From: Lactuca virosa
Taxonomy: Eukaryota; Streptophyta; Magnoliopsida; Asterales; Asteraceae
Assembly: GCA_928212115.1 (NCBI GenBank)
Contig: CAKMRJ010001112.1
Span: forward strand, 408,739,942 to 408,803,941
DNA: 64,000 bases
Direction of reading: 5' to 3'
Below the pieces are notes generated by a model, which had not been told where the DNA came from, did not search any database, and saw only the letters and a list, made by a program, of their open reading frames with translations. Positions 44,401 to 55,231 of the stretch are shown piece by piece (position 1 is the stretch's first letter; every line of letters begins with the position of its first letter). The position numbers were made by a program, and so were the translations under genes.

Positions 44401-44719
44401 GAGGATCGCGAGTCAAGCTTACAAGCTAGAATTACCGGAAGAACTGGAGGGTATTCATAACACATTTCATGTGCGTTATTTGAGAAAGTTCACGGGAGAT
44501 GTGCCCGACATAATTTACAATTCTGAGTTAAGGTTGGATGAAAACAAGAGGTTGATTGAAGAACCTGAGGCAATCGTTGACCGTAAGACTAAGAAGCTGA
44601 GACGCAAGATGGTCGATTTAGTGCTTGTGCGTTGGAAACATACGAATGGGCCAAATCTCACTTGGGAAACGGAGAGTGACATGATGAGTCGCTACCCGCA
44701 TTTGTTTGCTGATGTGTGA
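41432..44719 (+). CDS. E9 pol: protease, RT, RNase H, integrase, chromodomain-like tail
   Basis: 1,095 open codons. Protease with the intact FDSGANYSF site (first 15 residues), RT with FIDDILIYS (about 42,455-42,480), RNase H (YSDASGVGLG near 42,898; YASRQLKEHE), the integrase HHCC finger (HPGSTKMYRDL...CVTCARVK, 43,486-43,590), core motifs MDFVTKLP, SDRDSRF and HPQTDGQSER, a GPF/Y module (FIGPFKVL), and a C-terminal chromodomain-like segment (VLVRWKHTNGPNLTWE). All expected catalytic residues are visible. The stop is followed within 25 bases by the polypurine tract. The true start is in gag; the TTG at 41,432 is not an initiation codon. Tekay/Del-type chromovirus is the likely lineage (inference). 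Confidence 0.93.
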   Translation: MPDQILFDSGANYSFISHEFGRKLALPVDRLVNALLVEIASGKFVPVSHRMKNILINLDGNKFHEELLLIELNGFDIVLGMDWLSANDAKILCRKKIVKVNPPGRESFMVYGDKRRVNSGIISLMKARKCLAKGCTSYLAFVIDAQKEKKEVQDIPVVCDYPEVFPEDLLGLPPDRQVEFCIDLLPGTTPIAKAPYRLAPTEMKELMTQLQELLDKGFIRPSSSPWGAPVLFVKKKDGSMRMCIDYKELNKATIKNKYPLPRIDDLFDQLQGSSYFSKIDLRSGYHQLKVREQDIEKTAFRTRYGHYEFLVMSFGLTNAPAAFMDLMNRVCKPYLDKSVIVFIDDILIYSKSKQEHEKHPREVLEVLKKEKLYAKFSKCKFWIQEVQFLGHVVNQEGIMVDPAKIEAVMKWEQPKSPTEIRSFLGLDGYYRRFIQGFSSIATPLTALTHKGATYAWNEKHKEAFEKLKKRLCEAPILSLPEGVDDFAVYSDASGVGLGCVLTQRDKVIAYASRQLKEHEKNYPTHDLELAAVVFALKIWRHYLYGTKCKLFTDHKSLQYLFNQKELNMRQRRWLELLKDYDCEILYHPGKANVVADALSRKVNLEKRRPRALRIEVVSTIVESIKKAQEEALEKIDRKEERLGKTLVFDTNGEGLKVLKDSTWVPKTGGVRGLLMEEAHKTMYSIHPGSTKMYRDLKPYYWWPTMKLDIAKYVAECVTCARVKAQHQKPYGSLEPLPVPMGKWEDITMDFVTKLPRTRNGHDMIWVVVDRFTKSAHFIAANEKWSMDKLANSYVKEIVRLHGVPLTIVSDRDSRFTSRFWRSLQEELGTKLCLSTAYHPQTDGQSERTIQTLEDMLRACTLEFQGNWDEHLPLVEFSYNNSFHLSIKMAPYHALYGEKCRTPSCWLEAREKQFMGPEIVHQTAEKLKVIRERMLAAQDRQKSYADKKRQLISFDVGDSVLLKVSPWKRLIRFGKRGRLSPRFIGPFKVLQRIASQAYKLELPEELEGIHNTFHVRYLRKFTGDVPDIIYNSELRLDENKRLIEEPEAIVDRKTKKLRRKMVDLVLVRWKHTNGPNLTWETESDMMSRYPHLFADV

Positions 44720-44740
44720 TTCCGGGGACGGAATCATCCT

Positions 44741-44754
44741 AAGGGGGAGAGAAT
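44741..44754 (+). promoter_or_regulatory. E9 polypurine tract
   Basis: AAGGGGGAGAGAAT directly before the 3' LTR. Confidence 0.93.
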
Positions 44755-47094
44755 TGTAATGCCAGTGTTTCTAGACTAGGCATTAATATTGACATTATAG
44801 TCTAGGTTAACCTTTGTGCTCATTTTGGAGAAATGAAAAGGAATTATGTGAAGATTATGTGTTTTATGCTTAATTATTAGGGTTTAATTAATTAAGAATA
44901 AAAATGAGCGTCAAAATTAAATTTTAGATAAAGCCGATATCTATTAAGAAACTTGTAGTGGGTGTGACAAGGATTACAGATATATAAAGACTGCCGAAAT
45001 CCGAGTTATAACGAAGAAGTTATGACCTGTCGAAGTTTCGCGACAAACCGGCACGGGGCCGAATGTCGTAAAAAGTGAGTTTTCGATAAACTACTTTTTA
45101 GCCTTAGTGATCTAAACGAAACTCGTAGTGTTCGTTAAACCGAGAGTAAGTATAAAAAGAACGCCCAATTCTGACTTCGTATGAGGAAGTTATGATTTTT
45201 CGAAGTTTCAGCTTAGCAGTAGACAGCTAAAAACTCGAATTTTAGATCGAGTGATTTTTAGCCGACACGACCTAAACGAGAATCGAAGGTCTCATCATTA
45301 GTAGCTCAACACTAAAAAGTCTGACGAAAACGGACGTCGGATGAAGAAGTTATGAATTTTTAACGGATTTCTTGTCCCGGTCTGTTAAAAATAATAATAT
45401 AAAAATTAAATTCAAAAATAGCTGACGAAGTCCAAACGAAAGTTGTAGAGCGTAATTTTACCTACGCGTGCATATAAAGAACGTCAAAAACAGAGCTCGT
45501 ATGCGAAAGTTATGGATTTTAGAAGTTTTTGCACAAAAATCGAGAAAAAATTCGCATAGTCACGTTTTTCCCACGTCACCCTCGCTTAGATCGTGCCACG
45601 TGTCCGAAATTGGTGAGTCATGCGAGCCACGTGTCCGAGCTGCTGAGTCATCCGAAGGGGTCCACTAGGAGTCCGACGCGTGTCCTATTCCTCGTGTCCG
45701 AGCCTTCGCGAGAGTGCCACGAACCCTCTACTTCGGACCCTAGGTCGCGGTCCAATCAGGAGGCGACACGGAGGCTTCGCATGCGCAGATCACGTGCGAG
45801 CACATGCGCACCCTCGCCCAGCTACTGCCGCATGGCCTTCGCTCCTGATGCCACCTGCCTTCGCATGCTGACTCCTCTCCTTCTAAGACCGACTTCGGAC
45901 CCTATAAATAGAAGGGTCATGCGAGCCTTCTCGGTTACTTTTGGAGTTTTGCCATTTTAAGCCCCTTTCTTCATATTTTTCTTCATCTTAACATCCCCCA
46001 AAGCCCCGGTATCGATTATAACCCCCGGAATACGCCACGAAGAGCCCGAGAAGCCCGGAAAATTTATCTTTTCGGTTTCGAAGCCCGACCCTCGCAGAGC
46101 CTGGTTTCTGAATAAAACTCCCGGTTTTATTAGAAACGAATGTTTTAGGAAACGAATTGCTGCCCGATTTTCATCAAAACAAGTGAGGGTATAGTCACTT
46201 TCATTTTACACATAGATATGAAGTATTTACCTTATAATACGTGCTATGTGTAAATATATTAATTGTTTATTTGAAGTGACTGTTGAGTTGATGTTTTATA
46301 CAAGTTTTAAACTGTATAAGTATGTTTATCTACAAATATGTTGGGTAGAACATGGGTAGATAGTGATGTGTGATAAAATAAAAGTAATGAGAGGCCTTGA
46401 TGTGATTTGTGATTCAGTCATCTAGCGGAGTTTGGATGACGACCACGGACTTTCTAGACAGTCCAGTGGGAAACATTAGCAGGTCCGCAACCTGTAGGTG
46501 TTAATGAACTAGAGTGTTCATTCGCTGTACTCCATCCCCCTCATGGTTGCCTTTAGGACATGTATGGCTGAGGAAACCCCTTAGCAGTAGTGTCCATCCC
46601 GATGATATTCTTTAGGCTAGGTCCCTTGTGATAAGTGTTTAGGGACGTAAAGTGAGGATAACGGGAACGGGTAATCAGGGTTATTGTTGATTGGTGAACT
46701 TAATAAGTTTATTATTACTGTGGGTTGAAAACCCTATATGCTCACCAGGCTCCCAAGCCTGACCCACTCAGCTTTTTATGTTACAGGTAGTGAACCCCGA
46801 GTATAGTCGGAGGACGATGAGAGATTTTGGATTATAGGCCAGTAGTTGTAAATAACTGTTAAAAGGCTTATAATATGTTGTTTATGCTTTTGATCTGTAT
46901 TGGAACATGACATCCCGAGGTTTTGATATGAAATGAAATTATATATTTCTTAAAGAAATGTTTTGACAAACTTTTATCATATTTTGTATTGGGGACCAAT
47001 TCTGCAACATCTTTTAAAAAGATTTCTCTGATTTTACTTTAAAAAGCATAAATTAAATCGGTCTTTTCTGGCCGAGAAATTAGGGGATGTCACA
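44755..47094 (+). repeat. E9 3' LTR, 2,340 bp
   Basis: Collinear with the 5' LTR. It lacks one ATGTGTTTT-type duplication near its start and one GAGCTGCTGAGTCATCC copy present in the 5' LTR, otherwise mostly scattered substitutions. It is followed by the right TGTTG duplication. Confidence 0.96.
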
Positions 47095-48552
47095 TGTTGG
47101 GCGTACACCGTATATGCAGGGCGTACGTACGAGGGTTTCAAACACTAAGATTTAGGGTTTGGACCCTATCCTTATGGGCTTATGGCCCCAAGACCTTCAC
47201 TCTCATCAGCCTCCACCTAAAAATCATCCCTCTAGCTAACCCTAAGTGACAAGACTACACTTTGAGCTCATTTATGTGTTTTTGTGGTGTTATTGAAGAA
47301 GAAGAAGGTGGTAGACAGACATTGGAGCTTGGAAGAATCTTGGATCTGGGATTCTCTACTTGCTAGCAACCTCCAGGAGGTAAAAAGCTCCAAGCTTGAT
47401 CATCCTTTCTTATCGATATAAATATTCCTTCATTTAGGGAATTTTTAGTCCCAACCTTTGTGATTCTTGAGCATGTCATTCTCTTGATCAAATAAGTCGT
47501 CCTTTCAGACCCAATAAGGGGTCTTGAGTTATAAAAGTGAGATCTTTATGCTTAGTTCTTTCCCATGCATGCTCTAGAAGGTCTTTAGGTGTTAAGAAGT
47601 TGGGATTTGTTTGCTTTAAGCACTTAATGGGCATGCAAAGTCATAAAGTAAGAAACTTTATGATTCTCAGTGGTATTTTCGCCTTGGACATACACAGGTT
47701 GAGCGTCGATGCCTCGAACCACGAGTACGCCCCACGTACGAGGCCTGAGTTGACTCGGATGGGTTGACTCGGGTGGGTTGACTCGGTGGATTTTGTTGGT
47801 TTTGATCGGTTTTGACCAAGGGTATTTTGAGCTGTTAATTGAGATTAGGTCCTTGGTTTTTGTTAGGTGATCGTTGAGTCGATGTTTCGGAAGAGAGAAT
47901 TATTCAACTTGCATTACAACTGAGAGGTGAGTTTTCCTCACTATACTTGCAGGTTGAATTCACCGATGTCGGCCTAACATATTATATATCCTGTTATAGG
48001 ATGTTGCTATGTTGTAGTGGTATGTTAAGAACTGCATGTTTATCTCCTAGCTGGTATATGTTTATCTGTTATGCTTATGTTGGCATACTATGGTTGGGTT
48101 GAGGTTGTACTGCTTTGTGCGGTAACCAACAAACCCGAGAGCAATCAAGACATTAGTTGTGGGCCCCGAGGGCAAGCCAGACTTATGATGTGGGATCGGG
48201 AGCAATCCATATATGAGTTGAGGGCCCGATAGGCATGCCAGACTCATACTGTGGGCTCAAGTGTAATCCAGTCTTTTAGTTGTGGACCTAGTATATGTTG
48301 TTATATGTCTGTGTGTTGGTACTTTGGGGGAACTCATTAAGCTTTGTCTTACTGTTTTTAGGTTATCGTTTCATGTACTTCTGAGGATCGTGGGAAGGCA
48401 AAGGCGTGATCGTACACAACTTCCTATGCCACTGGGTCTTGGGAAAACTCTGATTTGAAATAATTCTTTTGAAACAATGACCTTTTTTGAAAACAATGTT
48501 GATTAAAGGTTGATTTCGAAATTAAATTTTCCTTGAATTTTGGAGTGTTACA
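47095..48552 (+). repeat. E8 5' LTR, second part
   Basis: Resumes GGCGTACACCGTATATGCAGG after E9 and ends GAGTGTTACA before the primer site. It contains TACGCCC(C/A)(C/A)CGTAC-type motifs (47,720-47,740) and a GGGC..AATCCAG minisatellite at 48,117-48,290. It includes the right E9 target duplication (47,095-47,099). Confidence 0.9.
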
Positions 48553-48555
48553 AGT

Positions 48556-48567
48556 TGGTATCAGATC
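48556..48567 (+). promoter_or_regulatory. E8 primer binding site, one mismatch
   Basis: TGGTATCAGATC, one base off the initiator tRNA-Met complement. The following 48,568-49,332 is untranslated leader that includes the CCCGTACTACTGGAAGCACAGGACCCG-like block shared with E6 and E10 near 49,205. Confidence 0.88.
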
Positions 48568-49332
48568 CTTATTTTGAGAGAATTGGATGAACATTCGTGC
48601 AAATCCAAACTCAAACTAAAGAAATGCAAAGTTTTAAACTAATTTTCAAAAGTAAGGAAGGATGCGATGTGTACGATCCGTCAGATCTAGAAAGTACACC
48701 CCAAGTTACCCACACTGTTATTTGAGTTTATGTTTATGTTAGAACAGCATGCTAGTGGTAGGCTAGGGATCTTCAAGAATTACATGATAAAATTGCCTGA
48801 TAATTGATGCTTGATATCCTAGGATTCTTTCTTGTATGGAATTGACATCATTGTTATAGTTGCTCAATGTATGCATCATAGTTGTACATAACTAAGATTC
48901 CATAGACTAAGAATGTTTGGTTTAGCCTTATTTCCTGTTCTTGTTTGATGAAGGGATTAGGGTAGAATCAATTATTCGAATGTCTAAAGGATCTAGTATT
49001 ATGTATGATTAGTATACACGAGTGCTTCAGGGTTGGTGGAAGTTTCATGGATGGGTTATGTGTAAGTAGTCGGCCAGTTGAGGAATGTTTAGCCCTTCTC
49101 TAGGGAGTGAGAATAGGATGTATGTGTATCCTAGTGGGTGCTGTTAGGATCGTTGTGATGACCTTCTGAGATAGATACGGGTAGGTGTGAAAGGTAGTAT
49201 GGGCTCGTACTACTGGAAGCACAGGACCCGTATGCGTATCAGGGAAGTCATAACCCATAGGGTTTTGTTGTTTAGAATAGCTCTTATGGTATGAAATGTG
49301 CTCTATCTTATATTTTCTGGTTGATTTTCAGT

Positions 49333-50536
49333 ATGGTGATCATGAAGGGATCCGGGTCAGGAGCTGGATTTAGTGGCCATGATTGGCCGTGGTTGACTGA
49401 GGATGAGATTAGGGCGATGATTTCTTTTGAGGTTGTGACTGTTATCCAGGGACAAATACCGGAGCTATTCAGGTCTATCAAGACCGCCATGATTAAGTAA
49501 TTTGATGACCGTTACGCTGCACTTACTGAGGTTGTTTTTGCGACAGCTACCATGGCCGTTGCAGTCGCTTGGGTTCGTGGAAAGAGAGCCTTCCAGTACC
49601 GACACTTCGACAATACGTAGCCCCCGGTGTTCGATGGGGTTCAGGATCCGATCGTTTCTATGAGGTGGTTGTTCGATATCGAGGGATGTTTCTTTTCTTG
49701 CTCCTGCCCAACTGACCAGAAGGTCAAGTGTGCCTTGAACCTTTTCAGGTTGGGGGCGAAGGATTGATGGAGGTTGGTTACTAGCTCTTTCACTCCGGAG
49801 CAGAGAGATGTTGTATCGTGGGAGCAACTCTCTGAGATGTTCCGCATGATATATGTCCCATTGGTTAAGAGGGACAGATTGTCCCAGAAGTATTTAGACT
49901 TGAGGCAGGGGACTGAGTCGGTGACGGAGATCACCAAGATGTTTATTAAGAGATCACTATTTTGTCCCGAGTTTGCTGCTTCTGAGCAAGATCATATGAT
50001 CCAGTACTTGAGCATACTCAAGACGGACATCCTCCAGTATGTGTCTACTCAGCGCTATGGTAAACTTGTGGAGTTACAGGAGGCCGCTAGGAGACAGGAG
50101 ATTGAGTTGGAGCTCCAGACGAGGGAGCGAAGGCAGGCTCAGGTGCAGTCGCAGCCTGCGGCGAAGCTGTTCAAGGCTGCTGATGTGAGATTTGGGATTC
50201 AGAGGGGCCGCACTTGTGGCAAGTGTGGCAGGGTTCATGAGGTTCCTTGCCGATCTACTTTTGAGTGCCACAAATGTGGCAAGGAAGGGCATTACGCCAA
50301 GGACTGTACTTAACAGGTTTCTGCATCGACCCCTAGAATCTGTTATTACTATGAGCAGGTTAACCATGTGAAGGCCAACTATCCTTTACTCACTGCGGGA
50401 CCGACGCAGGCTCCAGCTCCAGCTACTTTGAGGATCACCGATGGGCACCAGGGTAGGGCGGAGTCCCCGAGGGCTCGAGGCCGCACTTTTTAGCTCACGG
50501 CAGAGGAGGCCAGGGCAGCGCCAATCGTTGTTCTTG
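49333..50536 (+). pseudogene. E8 gag, multiple in-frame stops, ends at a candidate splice donor
   Basis: ATG 49,333, then a Gly/Ser-rich start and a WLTEDEIRAMI segment. Stops at 49,498 (TAA), 49,618 (TAG), 49,765 (TGA), 50,311 (TAA) and 50,492 (TAG) all lie in one otherwise continuous frame, mostly at expected Gln or Trp codons. The capsid-type domain is at 49,640-50,050, an Arg/Glu/Gln-rich helix at 50,070-50,150, and zinc knuckles CGKCGRVHEVPC and CHKCGKEGHYAKDC at 50,215-50,310. The frame reaches G at 50,536, position one of a codon. Confidence 0.87.
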
Positions 50537-50600
50537 GTATGTTTCCATTTATCATTATGTCGATTACTTTATGGTATGCTTATGTTTATGTTTCTAATAG
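50537..50600 (+). other. Candidate spliceosomal intron between gag and protease of E8, 64 bp
   Basis: GTATGTTTCC...TTTCTAATAG, T-rich, same phase (1) and same place relative to the zinc knuckles and protease as the 68-bp interval in E6. Removing it brings gag into the protease frame at 50,601. Retained, the frame would run about 46 codons to a TAG and miss protease. Confidence 0.7.
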
Positions 50601-53600
50601 GTATATTCTTAGTGACTTTTTTGTCTGCTCTTGTGTTATTCGATTCGGGCGCGAGTCGGTCCTTTGTAGCTCAGTCTTTTAGTAGGGGTTTTGATATGAC
50701 CCTTAGCGAGTTGGAGTGTCCGTTCTGGGTTTCTATCGTCAATGGATATGGGATTTCTATGTCTAGAGTGTATCAGGGTTGTGTCTTGGAGATCTTCGGG
50801 GGCCTTATCCGATTGATTTGATTCCTATCTCCATGGGGGATGTATGCGTGATAGTAGGGATGGATTGGATGAGCACCTTTGGTGTTATGATTGACTTCAA
50901 GGGTCAACGAGTGGTAGTTCGAACCCTAAGTAAGGGAGAACTGGTCATCTATGGAGAGCATACCAGGACTGGGTCAGGGTTTTTTCGACGGCTAGGGCTT
51001 GCCAGTATGTTCAACATGGTTGTATGGGCTATCTTTCCTATGTGGTTGATACACGGGTTGGGGAACAAACATCGATTTCAGATGTGCCAGTTGTTAGGGA
51101 GTTTGTTGATGTGTTCTCAGAGGAGTTACCCAGTGTGCCTCCCGAAAGGCGGGTTGAGTTCAGGATTGACCTAGTGCAAGGTGCGGCTCCAATTGCCAAG
51201 GCGTTGTACCGATTGGCACCGTCTGAGATGCAGGAGTTGTCCTCTCAACTTCAGGAGATGTTAGGAAAACAGTTCATCAGACCGAGCAGTTTGCCGTGGG
51301 GAGCACCGATTTTTTTTCAAGAAGAAGGATGGTTCACACCGTATGTTTATTGATTACCGGGAGTTGAACAAGTTGACGGTGAAGAACCGTTATCCCTTTC
51401 CGCGGATTGACGACCTCTTTGATCAGTTGCAGGGTGCATCTTGGTTCTCCAAAATTGATTTGAGGTTGGGGTATCATCAGGTGAGGGTTAGAGAGGAGGA
51501 CATGGAGAAGACATCATTTTGGACTCGTTATGGTCATTCTGAGTTCGTGGTGATGCCATTTGGGCTCACTAATGCGCTTGCGGTGTTTATGGACTTGATG
51601 AATCGGGTATGCAGGCCGATGCTCGATCGATTAGTTATTGTTTATATTGATGATACATTGGTGTATTCTAAGACCAGAGAGCGTCACAAGGATCACATTC
51701 GAGATCTTTTGGGAGTATTGAGGCGGGAACAACTGTATGCCAAGTTTTCAAAGTGCGAGTTTTGGTTACAAGAGGTCCAGTTCCTGGGGCATCTCGTTAA
51801 CCAAAACGAGATTTTGGTCGATCCGGCCAAGATTGAGTTTGTGATGTAGTGGGAGGCCCCGAAGTCCCCCTCAGGGATCAGGAGTTTCTTGGGTTTAGCA
51901 GGATATTATTGGAGATTCATCCCCCAGTTCTCCAACATTTTTGTACCCCTCACTCGTCTGATGAGGAAGGGCGTGGATTTCCATTGGGCCCTTGAGTAGC
52001 AGGCGGTGTTTGAGACACTGCGTCAGAGGTTATATGAGGCCCCAGTTTTGACCCTTCCGGAGGGTATTGAGGATTTCATTATATTTTGTGATGCATCCAT
52101 CAATGGGTTGGGGGCGGTTCTTATACAGAGGGGGCGAGTTATTGCATATGCTTCTCGGCAGCTGAAGCCGCATGAGGCACGATATCCTACTCATGATTGG
52201 GAGTTGGGGACAGTAGTGTTTGCTCTTAAAATTTGGCATCACTACTTCTATGGGGTTCGATGCACTATTTATACGTATCACAAGGGTTTGTGATATCTTA
52301 TGGAGCAGCCGAACTTGAACACGAGGCAACGTAGGTGGCTTGACGTGGTTAATGATTATGACTGCGAGATCCTTTACCATCCATTTAAAGCAAATGTGGT
52401 CGCAAATGCTTTGAGCCACAAGTCAGTTGGGTGTTCAGCTGGAGATATGTGTGTCAGGATATCCATTGATTCTCCACTTTTGGATTTGATCAGAGGGACA
52501 CAGACAGATGGAGTCAAGAAGGAGAAATGGAAACAGGAGAGGATCAGGGGCGATAACGATAGATTTGTCACCGATAGTCGGGGATTGTTGACCCAATGTG
52601 GTCAGGTTTGGATTCCAGTTTCTGGCGGGGTCAAACACATAGTTTTGGAGGAGGCACATAAGTCTCTCTTTTAGATACACCTGGAAGCTACCAAGATGTA
52701 TCGGGATTTGAGAATTAGTTTTTGGTGGCCTTGTATGAAGAGGGATATAGCTTGGTAAGTTGAGAAGTACTTGACCTGTTGGATGGTCAAGGCCGAGCAC
52801 CAGAGGCCACATCGCAAGTTGCAGCCTTTGGAAGTTCTCATGTGGAAGTGGTAACAGATCACCACGGATTTGATCACCAAGCTACCGAGGACTGCCAAGG
52901 GTTTTGATGCTATCTGGGTCATCGCGGATCGATTGACCAATAGTGCCCACTTTTTGGCCATCCTGGAAAACTCATCGGCCGAGAAATTAACTGATGTGTA
53001 TGTTCGCGAGATTGTTGCTCGTTATGGTATTTCAGTTTTCATTATATCAGATCGAGATGTTCGATTCACTTCACGATTCTGGCAGAAGTTTCACGAGGAA
53101 CTAGGTACGAAATTGCATTTCAACACTACTTATTATCCGCAGACTGACGACCAGATTGAGCGGACCATCCAGACATTTGAGGATATGTTGCGGGTGTGTC
53201 ATTGATTATGGTGGGAGTTGAGATTCCTACCTACCTCTCGCAAAGTTCTCCTACAACAACAGTTATCACTTCAACATTAGTGCACCGCCCTTCGAGCTAC
53301 TATATGGTCGGAGATGTCGTACCCTAGTTTGTTGGCGGGAGGTTGGTCGTAGAGTCATAGAGAGGAATAAGGTAGTCCTCCAGATTACAGATCTCATCCA
53401 GCAGGTCAGGCAGAGTTGCAGATAGCTTAGAGTCGGCAGAAGAGCTATGCTGACCGGCGTCGATCAGAGTTTGAGTTTCAGGTCGGCGATATGGTACTAC
53501 TGAAGGTATCACCCTGGAAGGGTGTAATACGCTTCAGGAAGAGGAGGAAATTGGGTCCTTATTATATTGTTCTGTTCCGTGTGATCGCCAGGGTGGGCAG

Positions 53601-53928
53601 GGTAGCCTACCGGTTGGATTTACAGATTGAGCTCAGCCAGATCCATAACATTTTCCATGTCACGCAGTTGCGGAAGTGTGTGTTAGACGAAGAGGAAGTG
53701 GTCCCTTTGGATGATATGTAGGTCGATGAGAACCTGAATTATATTGATAGGCCGGTAGCGGTGATGGAGAGAAAGATGAAGGTCCTACGCAGCAAGGAGA
53801 TACCTTTGGTAAATGTTTAGTGGAAACATCGGAAAGGCTCCGAGTGGACCTGGGAGCCGCAAGCGGAGATGTGGGAGCATTATCTTGAGTTATTCACAAC
53901 ATCAGACTTCGAGGATGAATTCTAGTTC
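50601..53928 (+). pseudogene. E8 pol: protease to chromodomain-like tail, heavily mutated
   Basis: Protease with an intact DSGASRSF site near 50,645. The RT has a one-base change near 51,310 and YIDDTLVYS in place of FIDD(I/L) at about 51,645. RNase H (FCDASINGLG) is at 52,085-52,300 and the integrase finger at 52,640-52,800. The core has SDRDVRFTSRF near 53,050 and a HPQTDG-like segment changed to YPQTDDQ near 53,140. The module before the C-terminus is at 53,480-53,700 and a chromodomain-like segment (WKHRKGSEWTWE) at 53,820-53,860. Stops include TAG 51,847, TAG near 51,997, TGA 52,291, TAG 52,672 and TAG 53,818. It is clearly not coding-competent. Confidence 0.9.
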
Positions 53929-53942
53929 AAATGGGGTACAAT
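53929..53942 (+). promoter_or_regulatory. E8 polypurine tract, degraded
   Basis: AAATGGGGTACAAT before the LTR, where E9 has AAGGGGGAGAGAAT. Confidence 0.75.
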
Positions 53943-54228
53943 TGTAACATCCTGATGATGAGGTAATTTCAATTATAACCCTATGTAGGAAGAAATATTG
54001 CATTTTGGCCCCTATGCATAAGAAGGATTGCAAAATGGCACATAATGGCATTTTGATAATTTTGAGTAGGGACTTAGTACTTTGGGCGTAGGCATCGTAC
54101 GAAAGGCGTATATGCGTATAGCTTAGTACGTTGGGCATACACCGCATACACAGAGTGTACGTGCGAGGGTTTCAAACCCTAAGATTTAGAGTTTGGACCC
54201 TATTTAAACATCCTTACGGCCCCAAGAC
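53943..54228 (+). repeat. E8 3' LTR, first part
   Basis: TGTAACATCCTGATGATGAGG to CCCCAAGAC. TATTTAAA box at 54,201-54,208 and several TACG..GGGCGTA(C/G) motifs upstream of it. Its last five bases AAGAC are the left E10 target duplication. Confidence 0.9.
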
Positions 54229-54978
54229 TGTAACATCTCAAAAATCACAACCAAGTTAAACTTTTCAAATCAACCCATTTTCAAATAAAAGTGTTTACAA
54301 AATCATTGTTTTCAAACAGAGTTTCCCAAGATCAACAACATAAAATCAGGATGTGTACGGTCATGCCTTCTCCTTCCCACGATCTAGGAAGTACCTGAAA
54401 CTATAGCCAAACACTGTAAGCCAACGCTTAGTGAGTTCCCCCAAAGTACCACCACACAAAACACATATTATAAACGAACAAGCATGTTGGGTCCAATCAG
54501 TCATCGGAAAAAAATACCCAAGGGTCCACAACCATCGGGCTGGATTACCCCCTCCTGTCCCAATCAGTCATCGCACTTGAATGCCAATATACAATAGATC
54601 CACTCAGTCATCGGACTGGGATACTAATATACAGCAGGCCCACTCAGTCATCGGACTGGAATACCCTCGGGTCCACTCAGTCATCAGAGTGGAATACGCT
54701 CGGTCTGTTGATTCATGCATGAAGAAGTAAAGTCTCAACCCAACACAATATGTCGACATATAACAAATAACAAACATAAGTAGTTCTACAGATCTACCGG
54801 TCTATGCATATCAGCAACTAGCATATAATCATACAAATCTATCCCATACTCAACATATCAATGTATAGCAGGTTATCAATCCAATGGGCCGGACTTGGTG
54901 CCTTCGACCCGTAAGTAGATTGAGGAAAACTAACCTCACAGTTTAACGAAAAGTTGAACGAGCAACTGCTCCAAATAC
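54229..54978 (-). repeat. E10 3' LTR, terminal 750 bp
   Basis: Collinear with 56,035-56,843. Includes a CACTCAGTCATCGGACTGGAATACC minisatellite at 54,490-54,711. The abrupt switch to gag at about 54,978 (after CTCCAAATACC) marks the deletion junction. Confidence 0.85.
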
Positions 54979-55231
54979 CAACTGCCGCAGCGACGGCCGC
55001 GGTAGCTGCATCAGCGGTAGTCTCAAAAAGTGCAGCATATCGGTCACCGAACAACTCCATCATAGCAGTCTTGATAGACCCAAACAGCACCGGTATTTAC
55101 TCCCAGACAATGGAAACAACCTCCTCACGAATGATCTCCCTAAGCCGGTCCTCAGTCAATCCTGGCCCATCTTGGCCACCTGTTCCGGCTCCTGATCTCG
55201 ATCCTGACTCAAATCATCTCGTAACCACCAT
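54979..55231 (-). pseudogene. E10 gag, N-terminal piece
   Basis: ATG 55,231 in the same context as E8 gag. It reads about 80 codons matching the E8 gag N-terminus (Gly/Ser-rich, GLTEDRLREII, LFGSIKTAMMELFGDRYAAL) with in-frame stops at an expected Arg/Gln position early on and near 55,100, and ends at the deletion junction in an Ala-rich run. Confidence 0.75.

Larger units (their letters stand above)
37441..47094 (+). mobile_element. E9: Ty3/gypsy element, complete, nested in E8 5' LTR
   Basis: 9,654 bp with LTRs of 2,367 and 2,340 bp, primer site, gag, pol, polypurine tract and a perfect 5-bp target duplication TGTTG (37,436-37,440 and 47,095-47,099). The LTRs are nearly identical apart from a few substitutions and two small copy-number indels, so insertion is recent. 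Gag is broken but pol is fully open. Confidence 0.97.

Noticed and set aside
54490..54711. Regularly spaced repeats as a CRISPR-like array
   Set aside because: This is plant LTR sequence. The units are degenerate, spacers are not unique, and an equivalent array exists in the second LTR of E10.
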